This document shows, piece after piece, positions 6,737 through 13,781 of a stretch of DNA of 13,781 nt; positions within the stretch are counted from its first letter, which is position 1; every line of letters starts with the position of its first letter. Below the pieces are notes generated by a model, which had not been told where the DNA came from, made no database searches, and was given only the letters and a program-made list of their open reading frames with translations. The stretch spans positions 1-13,781 of the forward strand of contig NZ_CAMYEZ010000048.1 in NCBI RefSeq assembly GCF_947254915.1. Direction: 5' to 3'. A program made the translations under genes and the position numbers. Source of the stretch: an uncultured Porphyromonas sp. Its GTDB lineage: Bacteria; Bacteroidota; Bacteroidia; Bacteroidales; Porphyromonadaceae.

Positions 6737-6773
6737 AACATAATCTCTTTTATCCAATTAGTATATCAATAGT

Positions 6774-8063
6774 ATGAACTACTTCTTTACATCAGAATCG
6801 GTGTCTGAAGGACATCCAGATAAGGTGGCAGACCAAGTGTCAGATGCCATCGTGGATCAGCTCCTAGCGGGTGATCCTAACTCGCGTGTTGCTTGCGAAA
6901 CGCTAGTCACTACGGGACAGGTAATCGTGTCGGGCGAGGTGCGTAGCAATGCTTATGTGGATCTAGATGCGACCGTGAGACGGGTCGTGGAGCGTATCGG
7001 GTATAATAAGCCTGAGTATGGCTTTGACGCCCGTAGCTGTGGCATATTGAGCGCCATCCATGACCAGAGCAACGATATTAATCGTGGCGTGGATCGTGAT
7101 AACCCTGAAGAGCAGGGAGCTGGCGACCAGGGTATGATGTTTGGCTATGCAACGACCGAGACGGCCAACTATATGCCTCTGCCCCTTGACCTCTCTAATG
7201 CGCTCCTCTTTGAGCTTGCAGAGATACGCAAGAAGGAGCCTGAGCTGATGCCTTACCTACGACCAGATGCCAAGAGTCAGGTGACGGTAGAGTATGATGA
7301 GAATAACCACCCCGTGCGCATTGACACGATCGTCTTGAGCACGCAGCACGATGAGTTTATCAAGCCTGCCGATGACTCTTACGAGGCGCAGCACGCTGCC
7401 GATCTCAAAATGCAGGAGCAAATAACGGAGGATATACGATGCTACCTGCTCCCTCGTGTGGAGAAGTACTATCCGCAGTACGCTGATCTCTTTGCCGTGC
7501 AGGAGTATCGTCTACTGGTCAACCCAACGGGTAAGTTTGTCATCGGAGGTCCTCACGGGGACACGGGGCTCACAGGTCGTAAAATCATCGTGGATACTTA
7601 CGGTGGGCGTGCTTCTCATGGTGGTGGAGCCTTCTCGGGCAAGGACTGCTCTAAGGTAGATCGCTCAGCAGCCTATGCGGCTCGTCATATTGCCAAAAAC
7701 ATGGTGGCTGCGGGCATTTGCTCCGAGATGCTGGTACAGCTCTCCTACGCTATTGGTGTCGCAGAACCTGTGAGCATATACGTCCACACTTCTGGTAAGA
7801 CGATCAATATGAGCGACGGCGAGATAGCGCAACGAGTCTTGCGCATCTTTGACCTGAGACCGTACGCTATCGAGCAGCGCTTTGACCTACGCAAGCCAAT
7901 CTATGAGGAGACCGCTGCTTATGGTCACTTCGGACGTGATGTGCGTCGGGTTAAGAAGAGCTTTGAGACATTCCACAGAGGCACTATCGAGATAGAGGTC
8001 GAGCTCTTCCCCTGGGAGAAGCTGGACTATGTGGAGCGCATACGCAAGGAGTTTGACCTCTAG
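6774..8063 (+). CDS. metK: S-adenosylmethionine synthetase (methionine adenosyltransferase)
   Basis: The enzyme makes S-adenosylmethionine, phosphate and diphosphate from ATP and L-methionine in the cytoplasm. The 429-residue protein shows SEGHPDK at 11-17 with the catalytic His and Asp, GAGDQGMMFGYA from 115 (the MetK signature), and GGGAFSGKD at 283-291 (the phosphate-binding loop signature). It is complete. It is about 45 residues longer than the E. coli enzyme, partly through an insertion around residues 200-245, rich in charged and aromatic residues, between the first and second ATP/Met-binding regions. The ATG at 6774 directly precedes the conserved NYFFTSESVSEGHPDK start, so the start is firm. 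It sits behind a long structured leader and is followed after 18 bases by a Fur-family gene, probably in the same transcript. Confidence 0.98.
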   Translation: MNYFFTSESVSEGHPDKVADQVSDAIVDQLLAGDPNSRVACETLVTTGQVIVSGEVRSNAYVDLDATVRRVVERIGYNKPEYGFDARSCGILSAIHDQSNDINRGVDRDNPEEQGAGDQGMMFGYATTETANYMPLPLDLSNALLFELAEIRKKEPELMPYLRPDAKSQVTVEYDENNHPVRIDTIVLSTQHDEFIKPADDSYEAQHAADLKMQEQITEDIRCYLLPRVEKYYPQYADLFAVQEYRLLVNPTGKFVIGGPHGDTGLTGRKIIVDTYGGRASHGGGAFSGKDCSKVDRSAAYAARHIAKNMVAAGICSEMLVQLSYAIGVAEPVSIYVHTSGKTINMSDGEIAQRVLRIFDLRPYAIEQRFDLRKPIYEETAAYGHFGRDVRRVKKSFETFHRGTIEIEVELFPWEKLDYVERIRKEFDL

Positions 8064-8081
8064 TTACGAGTAGCTAGCTCT

Positions 8082-8540
8082 ATGTCACCCCTCTCCGAAA
8101 TGCTGCAAGAAGATGAGCAGCGCCAACTCCAGCGTTACATAAAGCAACACGGTATGAACCGTAGCCATGTGCGTGATGCTCTGCTAAGCTTAGTCGGAGA
8201 GCAGAATAGGATATTCACTGCCGAGGATTTGATAGCTCTCGCCAAGGTGCGGGAGTTATCAATCGGCACGACGACTATCTATAGTAGCATAGACCTCTTT
8301 GTTAAGGCTGGCATCCTACTCCCCCTCCCGATGGGCTTGTCGGGCTCTCTCGTGCGCACCTCCCTATGCCGAGGCAAGGCGTTGGCTCTCTGTCGCCACT
8401 GCGGTGCAGCAATGCTTTATCGCAATGGACCGACGATGAGTGAGCTGCAGACGGTTACGCCTCCTCGCTACAGTGATGTCACGCCTCTGTTGCTCTACTG
8501 GGGGGTCTGTCCTAAGTGTTATCGTCTCGGACGACGATAG
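8082..8540 (+). CDS. Divergent Fur-family transcriptional regulator
   Basis: The 152-residue protein has the Fur layout: an N-terminal winged helix at about 24-80 (RSHVRDALLSLV, then FTAEDLIALA and a recognition helix TTTIYSSIDLFVKAGIL), and a C-terminal dimerisation part. Two Cys pairs, CRHC at 104-107 and CPKC at 143-146, match the structural zinc site of Fur proteins. The usual His-rich segment just before the first pair (HHxHxxC in Fur) is replaced by CRGKALALC, so the normal regulatory metal site appears missing. It may sense something else, or work with a reduced metal requirement. It starts 18 bases after metK and is likely co-transcribed. Target genes cannot be told from the window. 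The paralogue type (Fur, PerR, Zur or a Har-like haem regulator) is not resolved. Confidence 0.8.
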   Translation: MSPLSEMLQEDEQRQLQRYIKQHGMNRSHVRDALLSLVGEQNRIFTAEDLIALAKVRELSIGTTTIYSSIDLFVKAGILLPLPMGLSGSLVRTSLCRGKALALCRHCGAAMLYRNGPTMSELQTVTPPRYSDVTPLLLYWGVCPKCYRLGRR

Positions 8541-8696
8541 CGCAACACGGCTGTACAGAGTCTCATCTCCCTTGAAGAAAATTGCTGAAAGTGTCTCTCA
8601 CCTAGGGCAGGACTTAGGCTGGGCGTGCTAATAAGTTAATGGAGATATGACGAAGTTCCCGTAAATTCGGTGCGAAATTAAACGAAAAAGACCTAT

Positions 8697-8729
8697 TTGA
8701 TTCTAAGAGAGTATTCAAAAAGGAATCAA
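8697..8729. promoter_or_regulatory. Inverted repeat upstream of the efflux operon, operator-like
   Basis: TTGATTC (8697-8703) and GAATCAA (8723-8729) are perfect 7-bp inverted arms 19 bases apart, and lie 51 bases before the channel gene. The rest of the 239-base gap (8541-8779) shows the palindrome GAGCGCTC at 8752-8759 but no clear TTTG-N19-21-TAnnTTTG promoter and no gene. The repeat could bind a dimeric regulator such as the neighbouring Fur-like protein, but no direct evidence shows this. Confidence 0.35.
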
Positions 8730-8779
8730 CTCGGGCGTATCTCGCATTAGAGAGCGCTCCCCTATACACCTACTATCAT

Positions 8780-10231
8780 ATGAGACAACAGATTCATCTC
8801 ATCTCTAGGTGGCGCTATATGATGCTACCGTACTTATTATTACTTACGCTGACGCTCTCGGCGCAACAACCTGATACGCTCGTGCTGACACTAGACGAGA
8901 GCATCTCTCTCGGACTGGAGCAGAGTCCGATGGTGCTGGGCAAGGACGTGGCTCTGGTCAATCAAATGTATGCCGAGCGGGAGGCACAAAGCGCTCTCTA
9001 CCCGCAGCTGTCGCTCTCGGGCAACTACGGCTACACGCTCAAGAAGCAGCGCATCTACTTCGACGGTATGCCCGGTATGGGCTCTGTGCCTGGTATGGAA
9101 GATGGTATCGAGGTGGGGCGTACGCACAATATACAGCTGGGACTACAGGCTGGTATGCCACTCGTCAATGCAACGCTCTGGAAGGCACTGCAGATCAATC
9201 GCAAGCAGGTCGACTTAGCACTACAGCAAGCCTCGCAGTCTCGTCAGGAGTTGGTCGGACAGATCAAGAAAGCGTTCTATACGGTCCTCCTCGCACAGGA
9301 GTCTTGGGAGACGTTGCAACAGAGTATGCGCAATGCGGAGCTGAACCTCGAGCGGGTTACTCAGCGGTACGAAGCGGGGCTCGTGGCGGAGTACGACAAA
9401 ATGCGTGCTGAGGTACAGTACGCTAATATCAAGCCCTCGGTACTGCAGGCGGAGCAGGGCGTTGGTCTAGCCTATATGCAGTTAGCGGTGCTACTAGGAC
9501 TAGACCCACACACAGGTCTGAGACTGGTGGGACACCTTCAGGACTACCAAGCCGAGAGCCAGCAACTCATAGCGCAGGTACCGACGACTGACTCGCTTTG
9601 GCTCACGACCAATCCAACCTTGCGGGCGCTAGAGCTACAGCAACAGATAGCGGACGAGAGTATCAAGCTCTCCAAGCTGAGCTGGGTGCCTTCGATATCA
9701 CTAGGGGCGAACTACAATTTCAACTTCTCGTCAAACGACTTTGACCTCTCTAAGAGTCGTCTCTGGGTTCCCTTTTCTGTCGTGAGCCTGCAGTTCCAAT
9801 TTCCACTCTTCACAGGGCTTAAGAACTACTACACGACGCGACAAGCCAAGGGGCGTGCTTTGCTCCTGAAGCTCCAGCGACAAGATGCAGAGCGGTCACT
9901 CACGCTCGGTATGCAGCATCAGCGAGACCAGGCGCACAAGGCTCAGGAGCAGTACAATACGGCGACGCAGATACAGGCGACAGCCGAGCGGGGCTACACC
10001 ATCGCACAGCGTATGTACGACACGGGGATGGGTACGCTTCTAGAGGTCAACGATGCTGAACTGGCGCTCCTACAGGCTCGTCTTAATCAGACACAGGCGC
10101 TCTACGACTACCTCATAGCGGGTGTGGAGATAGAGCAACTCATAGCCCCTGAGACACCGCTCTCCTCCGATTCACGCAGTGATTACGAGGAGCGTCTCAA
10201 CTCGATCAAACGAATGACACGATACTTCTAG
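8780..10231 (+). CDS. TolC-family outer-membrane efflux channel
   Basis: This is the outer-membrane exit duct of a tripartite efflux pump. The 483-residue protein has a signal peptide (basic MRQQIHLISRWR, then a Leu-rich core, probable cut after LSA near residue 28). Two related halves follow, each starting with the outer-membrane efflux protein pattern: TLDESISLGLEQSPMVLGKD in the first half and NPTLRALELQQQIADESIKL in the second. Both are followed by long amphipathic helices rich in Gln, Ala and Leu and by short strands such as SISLGANYNF. The region ending TGMGTLLEVNDAELALLQAR is typical of the family. The length is usual for TolC/OprM-like proteins. It is first in the operon; the adaptor gene starts 35 bases later. 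The order channel-adaptor-pump resembles the xepCAB pump described in Porphyromonas gingivalis, but identity was not tested. Confidence 0.93.
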   Translation: MRQQIHLISRWRYMMLPYLLLLTLTLSAQQPDTLVLTLDESISLGLEQSPMVLGKDVALVNQMYAEREAQSALYPQLSLSGNYGYTLKKQRIYFDGMPGMGSVPGMEDGIEVGRTHNIQLGLQAGMPLVNATLWKALQINRKQVDLALQQASQSRQELVGQIKKAFYTVLLAQESWETLQQSMRNAELNLERVTQRYEAGLVAEYDKMRAEVQYANIKPSVLQAEQGVGLAYMQLAVLLGLDPHTGLRLVGHLQDYQAESQQLIAQVPTTDSLWLTTNPTLRALELQQQIADESIKLSKLSWVPSISLGANYNFNFSSNDFDLSKSRLWVPFSVVSLQFQFPLFTGLKNYYTTRQAKGRALLLKLQRQDAERSLTLGMQHQRDQAHKAQEQYNTATQIQATAERGYTIAQRMYDTGMGTLLEVNDAELALLQARLNQTQALYDYLIAGVEIEQLIAPETPLSSDSRSDYEERLNSIKRMTRYF

Positions 10232-10266
10232 CGATACAAACCATTTCAAGACAAACAAACTATCCT

Positions 10267-11319
10267 ATGTTTCTCTCTATACGTACAGTTGTTCCCATAG
10301 CACTGAGCTTAGTTCTTCTATCTCTTACCAGTTGTAGCTCTGCGAGCAAGGATGGCAAGACGACCTTTTCGCATACGATTGACTCAACAGACATCAAGCA
10401 TGTAGAGGTGGCGACCGTCTCGGTGCAGACGCTCCCAGACCTACAAGAGTACACCAGCACGATCGAGGCTAAGGTGACTAATCAGATAGCACCGCAGATG
10501 GCCTCCCGCATCAAGCGTATCTATGTAGAGGTGGGACAGCAGGTCTCTCGTGGGCAGCTCCTCGCTGAGATGGATCACAGTCAGCTGGAGCAGGCGCGTC
10601 TACAGCTTGAGGAGCGCAAGAGCGCTCTAGCTCGTATAGACGAGCTCTACAAGATAGGCGGTATCTCGCAGTCGGAGTGGGAGGCTACACGGCGAGCCCT
10701 CACACTGGCTCAGACGAGTTACAATAATATAAAGGAGAACACGCAGCTCCGTAGCCCTATTTCGGGTGTGGTCACAGCGCGTAACTACGATGCGGGCGAT
10801 ATGATGTCTCCGCAGATGCCTCTGCTCGTGGTGGAGCAAGTCAACCCAGTGGTACTACGGGTCAATCCCTCGGAGCGTTACTACGGGCAGATGACCAAAG
10901 GGATGCCCGTGACGATTACTTCGGAGTCCCTGCCTGACGAGACTTTTGCTGGTAAGATTTCGCTGAAGTATCCGACGATCAATCCACAGACCCACACCTT
11001 TACCATAGAGATTGAAGCGACTAATCCTGAGCGCAAGCTGGTGCCTGGACAGTATGCTCGCGTCTTGATCAATCTAGGCGATAAGGAGTACACGGTGGTC
11101 CCGACAGAGAGCATCGTCAAGCAGATAGGCAGTGCTGAGCAGTGCGTCTACATCGTACGAGACGGCATCGCTCATCGGCAGGTAGTCCTCGTAGAGCGTA
11201 CCATCGGCAAGTATACTGCCATCAGTGAGGGCGTATCCTCAGGCGATGTCGTAGTCACCACTGGAGCCAGCATCCTGTCCGATCAGATGCCTGTGCAGAT
11301 TTCGCAGGCTCAGAAGTAA
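10267..11319 (+). CDS. RND efflux periplasmic adaptor lipoprotein (membrane fusion protein)
   Basis: The adaptor joins the inner-membrane pump to the outer-membrane channel. The 350-residue protein has a lipoprotein signal peptide with lipobox LTSC, so Cys23 would be lipidated. A biotinyl-lipoyl-like half (APQMASRIKRIYVEVGQQVSRG) follows, then a short alpha-helical hairpin (about 95-155). The second lipoyl half reads LRSPISGVVTARNYDAGDMM. The beta-barrel region contains PGQYARVLINL, and the membrane-proximal domain ends near ILSDQMPVQI. This is the expected HlyD/AcrA order for a complete protein, and the helical hairpin is on the short side. It lies 35 bases after the channel gene and 34 bases before the pump gene, consistent with one operon. 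The substrate is unknown. Confidence 0.93.
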   Translation: MFLSIRTVVPIALSLVLLSLTSCSSASKDGKTTFSHTIDSTDIKHVEVATVSVQTLPDLQEYTSTIEAKVTNQIAPQMASRIKRIYVEVGQQVSRGQLLAEMDHSQLEQARLQLEERKSALARIDELYKIGGISQSEWEATRRALTLAQTSYNNIKENTQLRSPISGVVTARNYDAGDMMSPQMPLLVVEQVNPVVLRVNPSERYYGQMTKGMPVTITSESLPDETFAGKISLKYPTINPQTHTFTIEIEATNPERKLVPGQYARVLINLGDKEYTVVPTESIVKQIGSAEQCVYIVRDGIAHRQVVLVERTIGKYTAISEGVSSGDVVVTTGASILSDQMPVQISQAQK

Positions 11320-11353
11320 TCTCTCCCAACACACAGATCCTCGCCTTTAGCTT

Positions 11354-13781
11354 ATGAGTCTATATCAATCAGCCGTTCACCGTCCTGTCACCACGATTAT
11401 GATCTTCGTCGGGGTGGTCGTCTTGGGACTCTTTGCCCTGACACGCCTGCCGATAGACCTCTTGCCCGATATGCAGCTCAATCGGATTATGATCGTCACC
11501 TCTTACTCTGGAGCCGCTCCTGAGGAGGTGGAAAACAACGTTACCAAGCCCATCCAAAACGTGCTCAACGGTATCAACGGAGTCAAGCACATTACCTCGC
11601 AAAGCAAAGAGAATGTCTCTGTCGTCACGCTGGAGCTCCGGGAGGGGCTGGACATAGAGAGTACAATCAATGAAACCCGAGATAAGATAAGTGCTATCAC
11701 GGAGGCGCTCCCCGATGGGGCTGGCACGCCAAACATCATCAAGTTTGGTATGGATGACCTCCCTATCCTTATGCTCTCGGTCAAGTCTGACGCCAGTTCA
11801 AAGTCTCTTTACAAAATTCTAAGTGACCAGGTGGTGACACCGCTGGGGCGCATAGAAGGCGTGGGAGGAGTTAACTTACTAGGCGCAAGGCAGCGTCAGG
11901 TCAATGTCTATTGCGACCCGCACAAACTCGAGAGCTACGGTATATCGGTCGGTGATGTGAGCAACCTCATAACGGTGGCAAACCGCAACGTCTCGGCTGG
12001 ATCGATGAACCTAGAGACAAGCAAAATCTCCCTCCGAGCTATCGGTGAGATTGTAGACCCGAAGCAGCTAGAGGAGCTACCCATAACGAGCTTTGGCGGT
12101 CAGACGATCTACTTGCGAGACGTGGCGAGCGTCGTAGATGGTGACCCTGAGCAGCAGACGCTCTCTTATGTGGACAACCAGCGGGGCGCTATGCTTATGC
12201 TGATGAAGCAGTCAGGAGCCAACACTGTTCAGGTGAATAAGAGGGTTCTCAAGGAGCTTCCGCAGATTGTGAAGAACCTACCCTCGGACGTCAAGATAGA
12301 GGTGATTATGGATCAGAGCGACTTCATCGTGCGCTCGATCAATAGTCTGAGCTCAACGATTGCCATCACCTTCTGCGTCGTGATGCTCATCGTCCTGCTC
12401 TTCTTAGGCCGTTGGCGCGCCACTTTTATCATCGTACTGACGATCCCGATCTCGCTACTCTCTGCCTTTATATATCTACTGCTGACGGGCAATTCGCTCA
12501 ATATTATCTCGCTCAGCTCGCTCTCCATAGCCATCGGTATGGTGGTGGATGATGCGATTGTGGTGCTTGAAAACATTACCAATCACATCGAGCGGGGGAG
12601 CTATCCCAAGCAAGCTGCCATCCATGCGACGAATGAGGTAGCGCTCTCGGTCATCGCCTCTACGCTGACGATGCTAGCCGTCTTCCTCCCGATGGTGATG
12701 ATGCAGGGCATGGCGGGACTACTCTTCCGTCAGCTAGGCTGGATCGTCAGTATCGTGATGATTGTCTCAACCACTTGTGCGCTTGCCCTGACACCTACGC
12801 TCTGTGCTCATATGCTGCGAGCTAATCGACAGCGTAAGGAGAGTGAAGCCCCGAAGATCCTACGCCCCTTCAACGACTTCATCCAGCGACTCACGGTGCT
12901 TTACCAGAGGACGCTTGCCTGGGTATTACGACACAAGTGGCTTACGGTAGGTCTTTCCTTGGCTGTTTTTGCTCTATCGCTCACGCTGGGCTCGCTGATT
13001 AAGACCGAGTTTATGCCACAAGGCGATAGCGGGTATATCTTTGTCAAGGCGTACTATCCCGTTGGTACTACTATAGACCGTCCGCTCGCTGAAGGGCATC
13101 GCCTTACCGAGGAATGGCGCAAGAAGTACTCCGAGATAGCGATGCTCCAGTTCTCCACGGGGCAAGCGGATGCGTTTCAGTCTGGAGCCTCGACGCTAGC
13201 TCAGGACAATGCGGATAATATCCTCTCCTTTAGTGTCAAGCTCGTTGATGCGAATCAGCGCACACGCTCTACGCAAGAGGTTGCAGCCGAGATACGGCGT
13301 GATCTAAGCGCTACGCCTGGTATCAAGCAGTACAATGTCTCCATTCAGACAGGTGGTGGAGGACAGCAGAGTACTGTCAATGTTGATATTTACGGACACG
13401 ACTTTGCCGTCACCGATCAGATCTCCAAAGCGTTTATGGCGGAGATTAGTAAGTCTCCCGCTTGCGCTCAGGCGCTGAGCAATCGGGACGAGTTTATGCC
13501 TGAGTACCAAGTCATCTTCGACCCGCAGCGTCTCGCTGAGCATGGCTTGACCAATAGTATGGTAGCGAGCTATCTGCGCAACAGTATCTACGGGGCTACC
13601 GCCTCCTTCTATCGTGAGGATGGGCAGGAGTATGAGATCCGTGTGCGCTTGGCACCTGAGTTCAGACGTAGCTTAGACGATGTAGCTCAGACACTGGTAC
13701 GTACCCCTCAGGGAACGAGTGTACGACTAGGCGAACTGGGCAAGGTCGAGGAGCACTTTGCGCCCCCCGCCATTTACCAGA
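11354..13781 (+). CDS. RND efflux transporter, AcrB-like, HAE-1 type (3' end outside window)
   Basis: This is the proton-driven inner-membrane pump of the tripartite system. From the ATG at 11354 the frame stays open through 809 codons to the window edge, so the C-terminal part is missing (family length is usually about 1,000-1,050 residues). The start SLYQSAVHRPVTTIMIF is a typical RND first membrane helix. A periplasmic pore/docking region follows, then membrane helices 2-6. TM4 carries GMVVDDAIVVLEN, with the proton-relay Asp pair at residues 399-400, as in AcrB-type (HAE-1) pumps rather than heavy-metal pumps. The second periplasmic half begins near residue 550 with TEFMPQGDSGYIFV. No frameshift was seen. 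Substrates cannot be assigned from sequence alone. Confidence 0.95.
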   Translation, partial: MSLYQSAVHRPVTTIMIFVGVVVLGLFALTRLPIDLLPDMQLNRIMIVTSYSGAAPEEVENNVTKPIQNVLNGINGVKHITSQSKENVSVVTLELREGLDIESTINETRDKISAITEALPDGAGTPNIIKFGMDDLPILMLSVKSDASSKSLYKILSDQVVTPLGRIEGVGGVNLLGARQRQVNVYCDPHKLESYGISVGDVSNLITVANRNVSAGSMNLETSKISLRAIGEIVDPKQLEELPITSFGGQTIYLRDVASVVDGDPEQQTLSYVDNQRGAMLMLMKQSGANTVQVNKRVLKELPQIVKNLPSDVKIEVIMDQSDFIVRSINSLSSTIAITFCVVMLIVLLFLGRWRATFIIVLTIPISLLSAFIYLLLTGNSLNIISLSSLSIAIGMVVDDAIVVLENITNHIERGSYPKQAAIHATNEVALSVIASTLTMLAVFLPMVMMQGMAGLLFRQLGWIVSIVMIVSTTCALALTPTLCAHMLRANRQRKESEAPKILRPFNDFIQRLTVLYQRTLAWVLRHKWLTVGLSLAVFALSLTLGSLIKTEFMPQGDSGYIFVKAYYPVGTTIDRPLAEGHRLTEEWRKKYSEIAMLQFSTGQADAFQSGASTLAQDNADNILSFSVKLVDANQRTRSTQEVAAEIRRDLSATPGIKQYNVSIQTGGGGQQSTVNVDIYGHDFAVTDQISKAFMAEISKSPACAQALSNRDEFMPEYQVIFDPQRLAEHGLTNSMVASYLRNSIYGATASFYREDGQEYEIRVRLAPEFRRSLDDVAQTLVRTPQGTSVRLGELGKVEEHFAPPAIYQ

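Larger units (their letters stand above)
6503..6740 (+). promoter_or_regulatory. Long structured leader upstream of metK; candidate regulatory RNA
   Basis: No gene is credible here, but complementary segments are dense. GCTTGC (6559-6564) pairs with GCAAGC (6636-6641), and TTAGAAA (6571-6577) with TTTCTAA (6629-6635), leaving AACCAC bulged. Inside are CCTCC/GGAGG (6593-6597, 6621-6625) and TCTCT/AGAGA (6603-6607, 6611-6615). Outside, TGATG/CATCA (6506-6510, 6649-6653) and AGGCT/AGCCT (6516-6520, 6639-6643) can close the rod. Alternative pairings exist: GGTCTC (6528-6533) with GAGACC (6612-6617), and GAGGCT (6515-6520 or 6710-6715) with AGCCTC (6731-6736). Position before the SAM synthetase gene suggests a SAM-responsive switch. 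GTGGATGGATTTG (6542-6554) and GCAACC...TGCTAA (6563-6585) recall SAM-I conserved segments, but the usual P2 and P3 pairings are poor. A separate small RNA of roughly 200 nt, rod-shaped like 6S RNA, is the main alternative. Confidence 0.45.

Noticed and set aside
8440..8631. 63-codon frame overlapping the end of the Fur-like gene
   Set aside because: Its first half is a shifted reading of the CPKC-encoding region and the tail is non-coding DNA. No frameshift in the Fur-like gene is needed to explain its length.
8541..8779. Intrinsic terminator after the metK-fur pair
   Set aside because: Only weak partial stems such as CCTAG...TTAGG are visible and no T-run follows them.

Overview
The window looks like chromosomal DNA of a Bacteroidales bacterium, most likely a Porphyromonas-like species with moderately high GC. 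The evidence is protein character (an RseP with two PDZ domains, an outer-membrane helix-hairpin-helix protein ending in an aromatic residue, a long MetK), a metK promoter matching the Bacteroidetes form TTTG-N20-TAnnTTTG, and starts without clear Shine-Dalgarno sequences. The genus is an inference; no rRNA marker is present. All real genes lie on the + strand.

Region 1 (1-280) is non-coding. It holds the end of an array of 21-bp repeats and short dyads, then an inverted repeat around a possible -7 box in front of rseP. Region 2 (281-6120) is a tight block of three genes: rseP (intramembrane site-2 protease), mutS2 (MutS-like ATPase with a C-terminal Smr nuclease domain), and a secreted helix-hairpin-helix protein with a probable outer-membrane barrel. 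Junctions are a 4-base gap (or a short overlap) and a 59-base overlap, so the block is probably co-transcribed.

Region 3 (6121-6773) is a 653-base gap without a credible gene. It contains a perfect 9-bp hairpin after the block, a second array of the same 21-bp repeat in the opposite orientation, a strong Bacteroidetes promoter, and a leader of about 270 nt with many possible pairings and a 10-bp terminator-like hairpin before metK. This leader is the most interesting non-coding element: it is either a cis-regulatory switch on SAM synthesis or a separate small RNA.

Region 4 (6774-8540) is metK plus, 18 bases later, a divergent Fur-family protein that keeps two CxxC pairs but has lost the usual histidine-rich metal site. 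Region 5 (8541-8779) is a non-coding leader with an operator-like inverted repeat. Region 6 (8780-13781) is a tripartite RND efflux operon in the order outer-membrane channel, lipoprotein adaptor, inner-membrane pump; the pump runs off the window end. No CRISPR array, tRNA, rRNA, transposase or phage gene was seen. The coding content is mostly ordinary; the unusual material is in the repeats and the metK leader.
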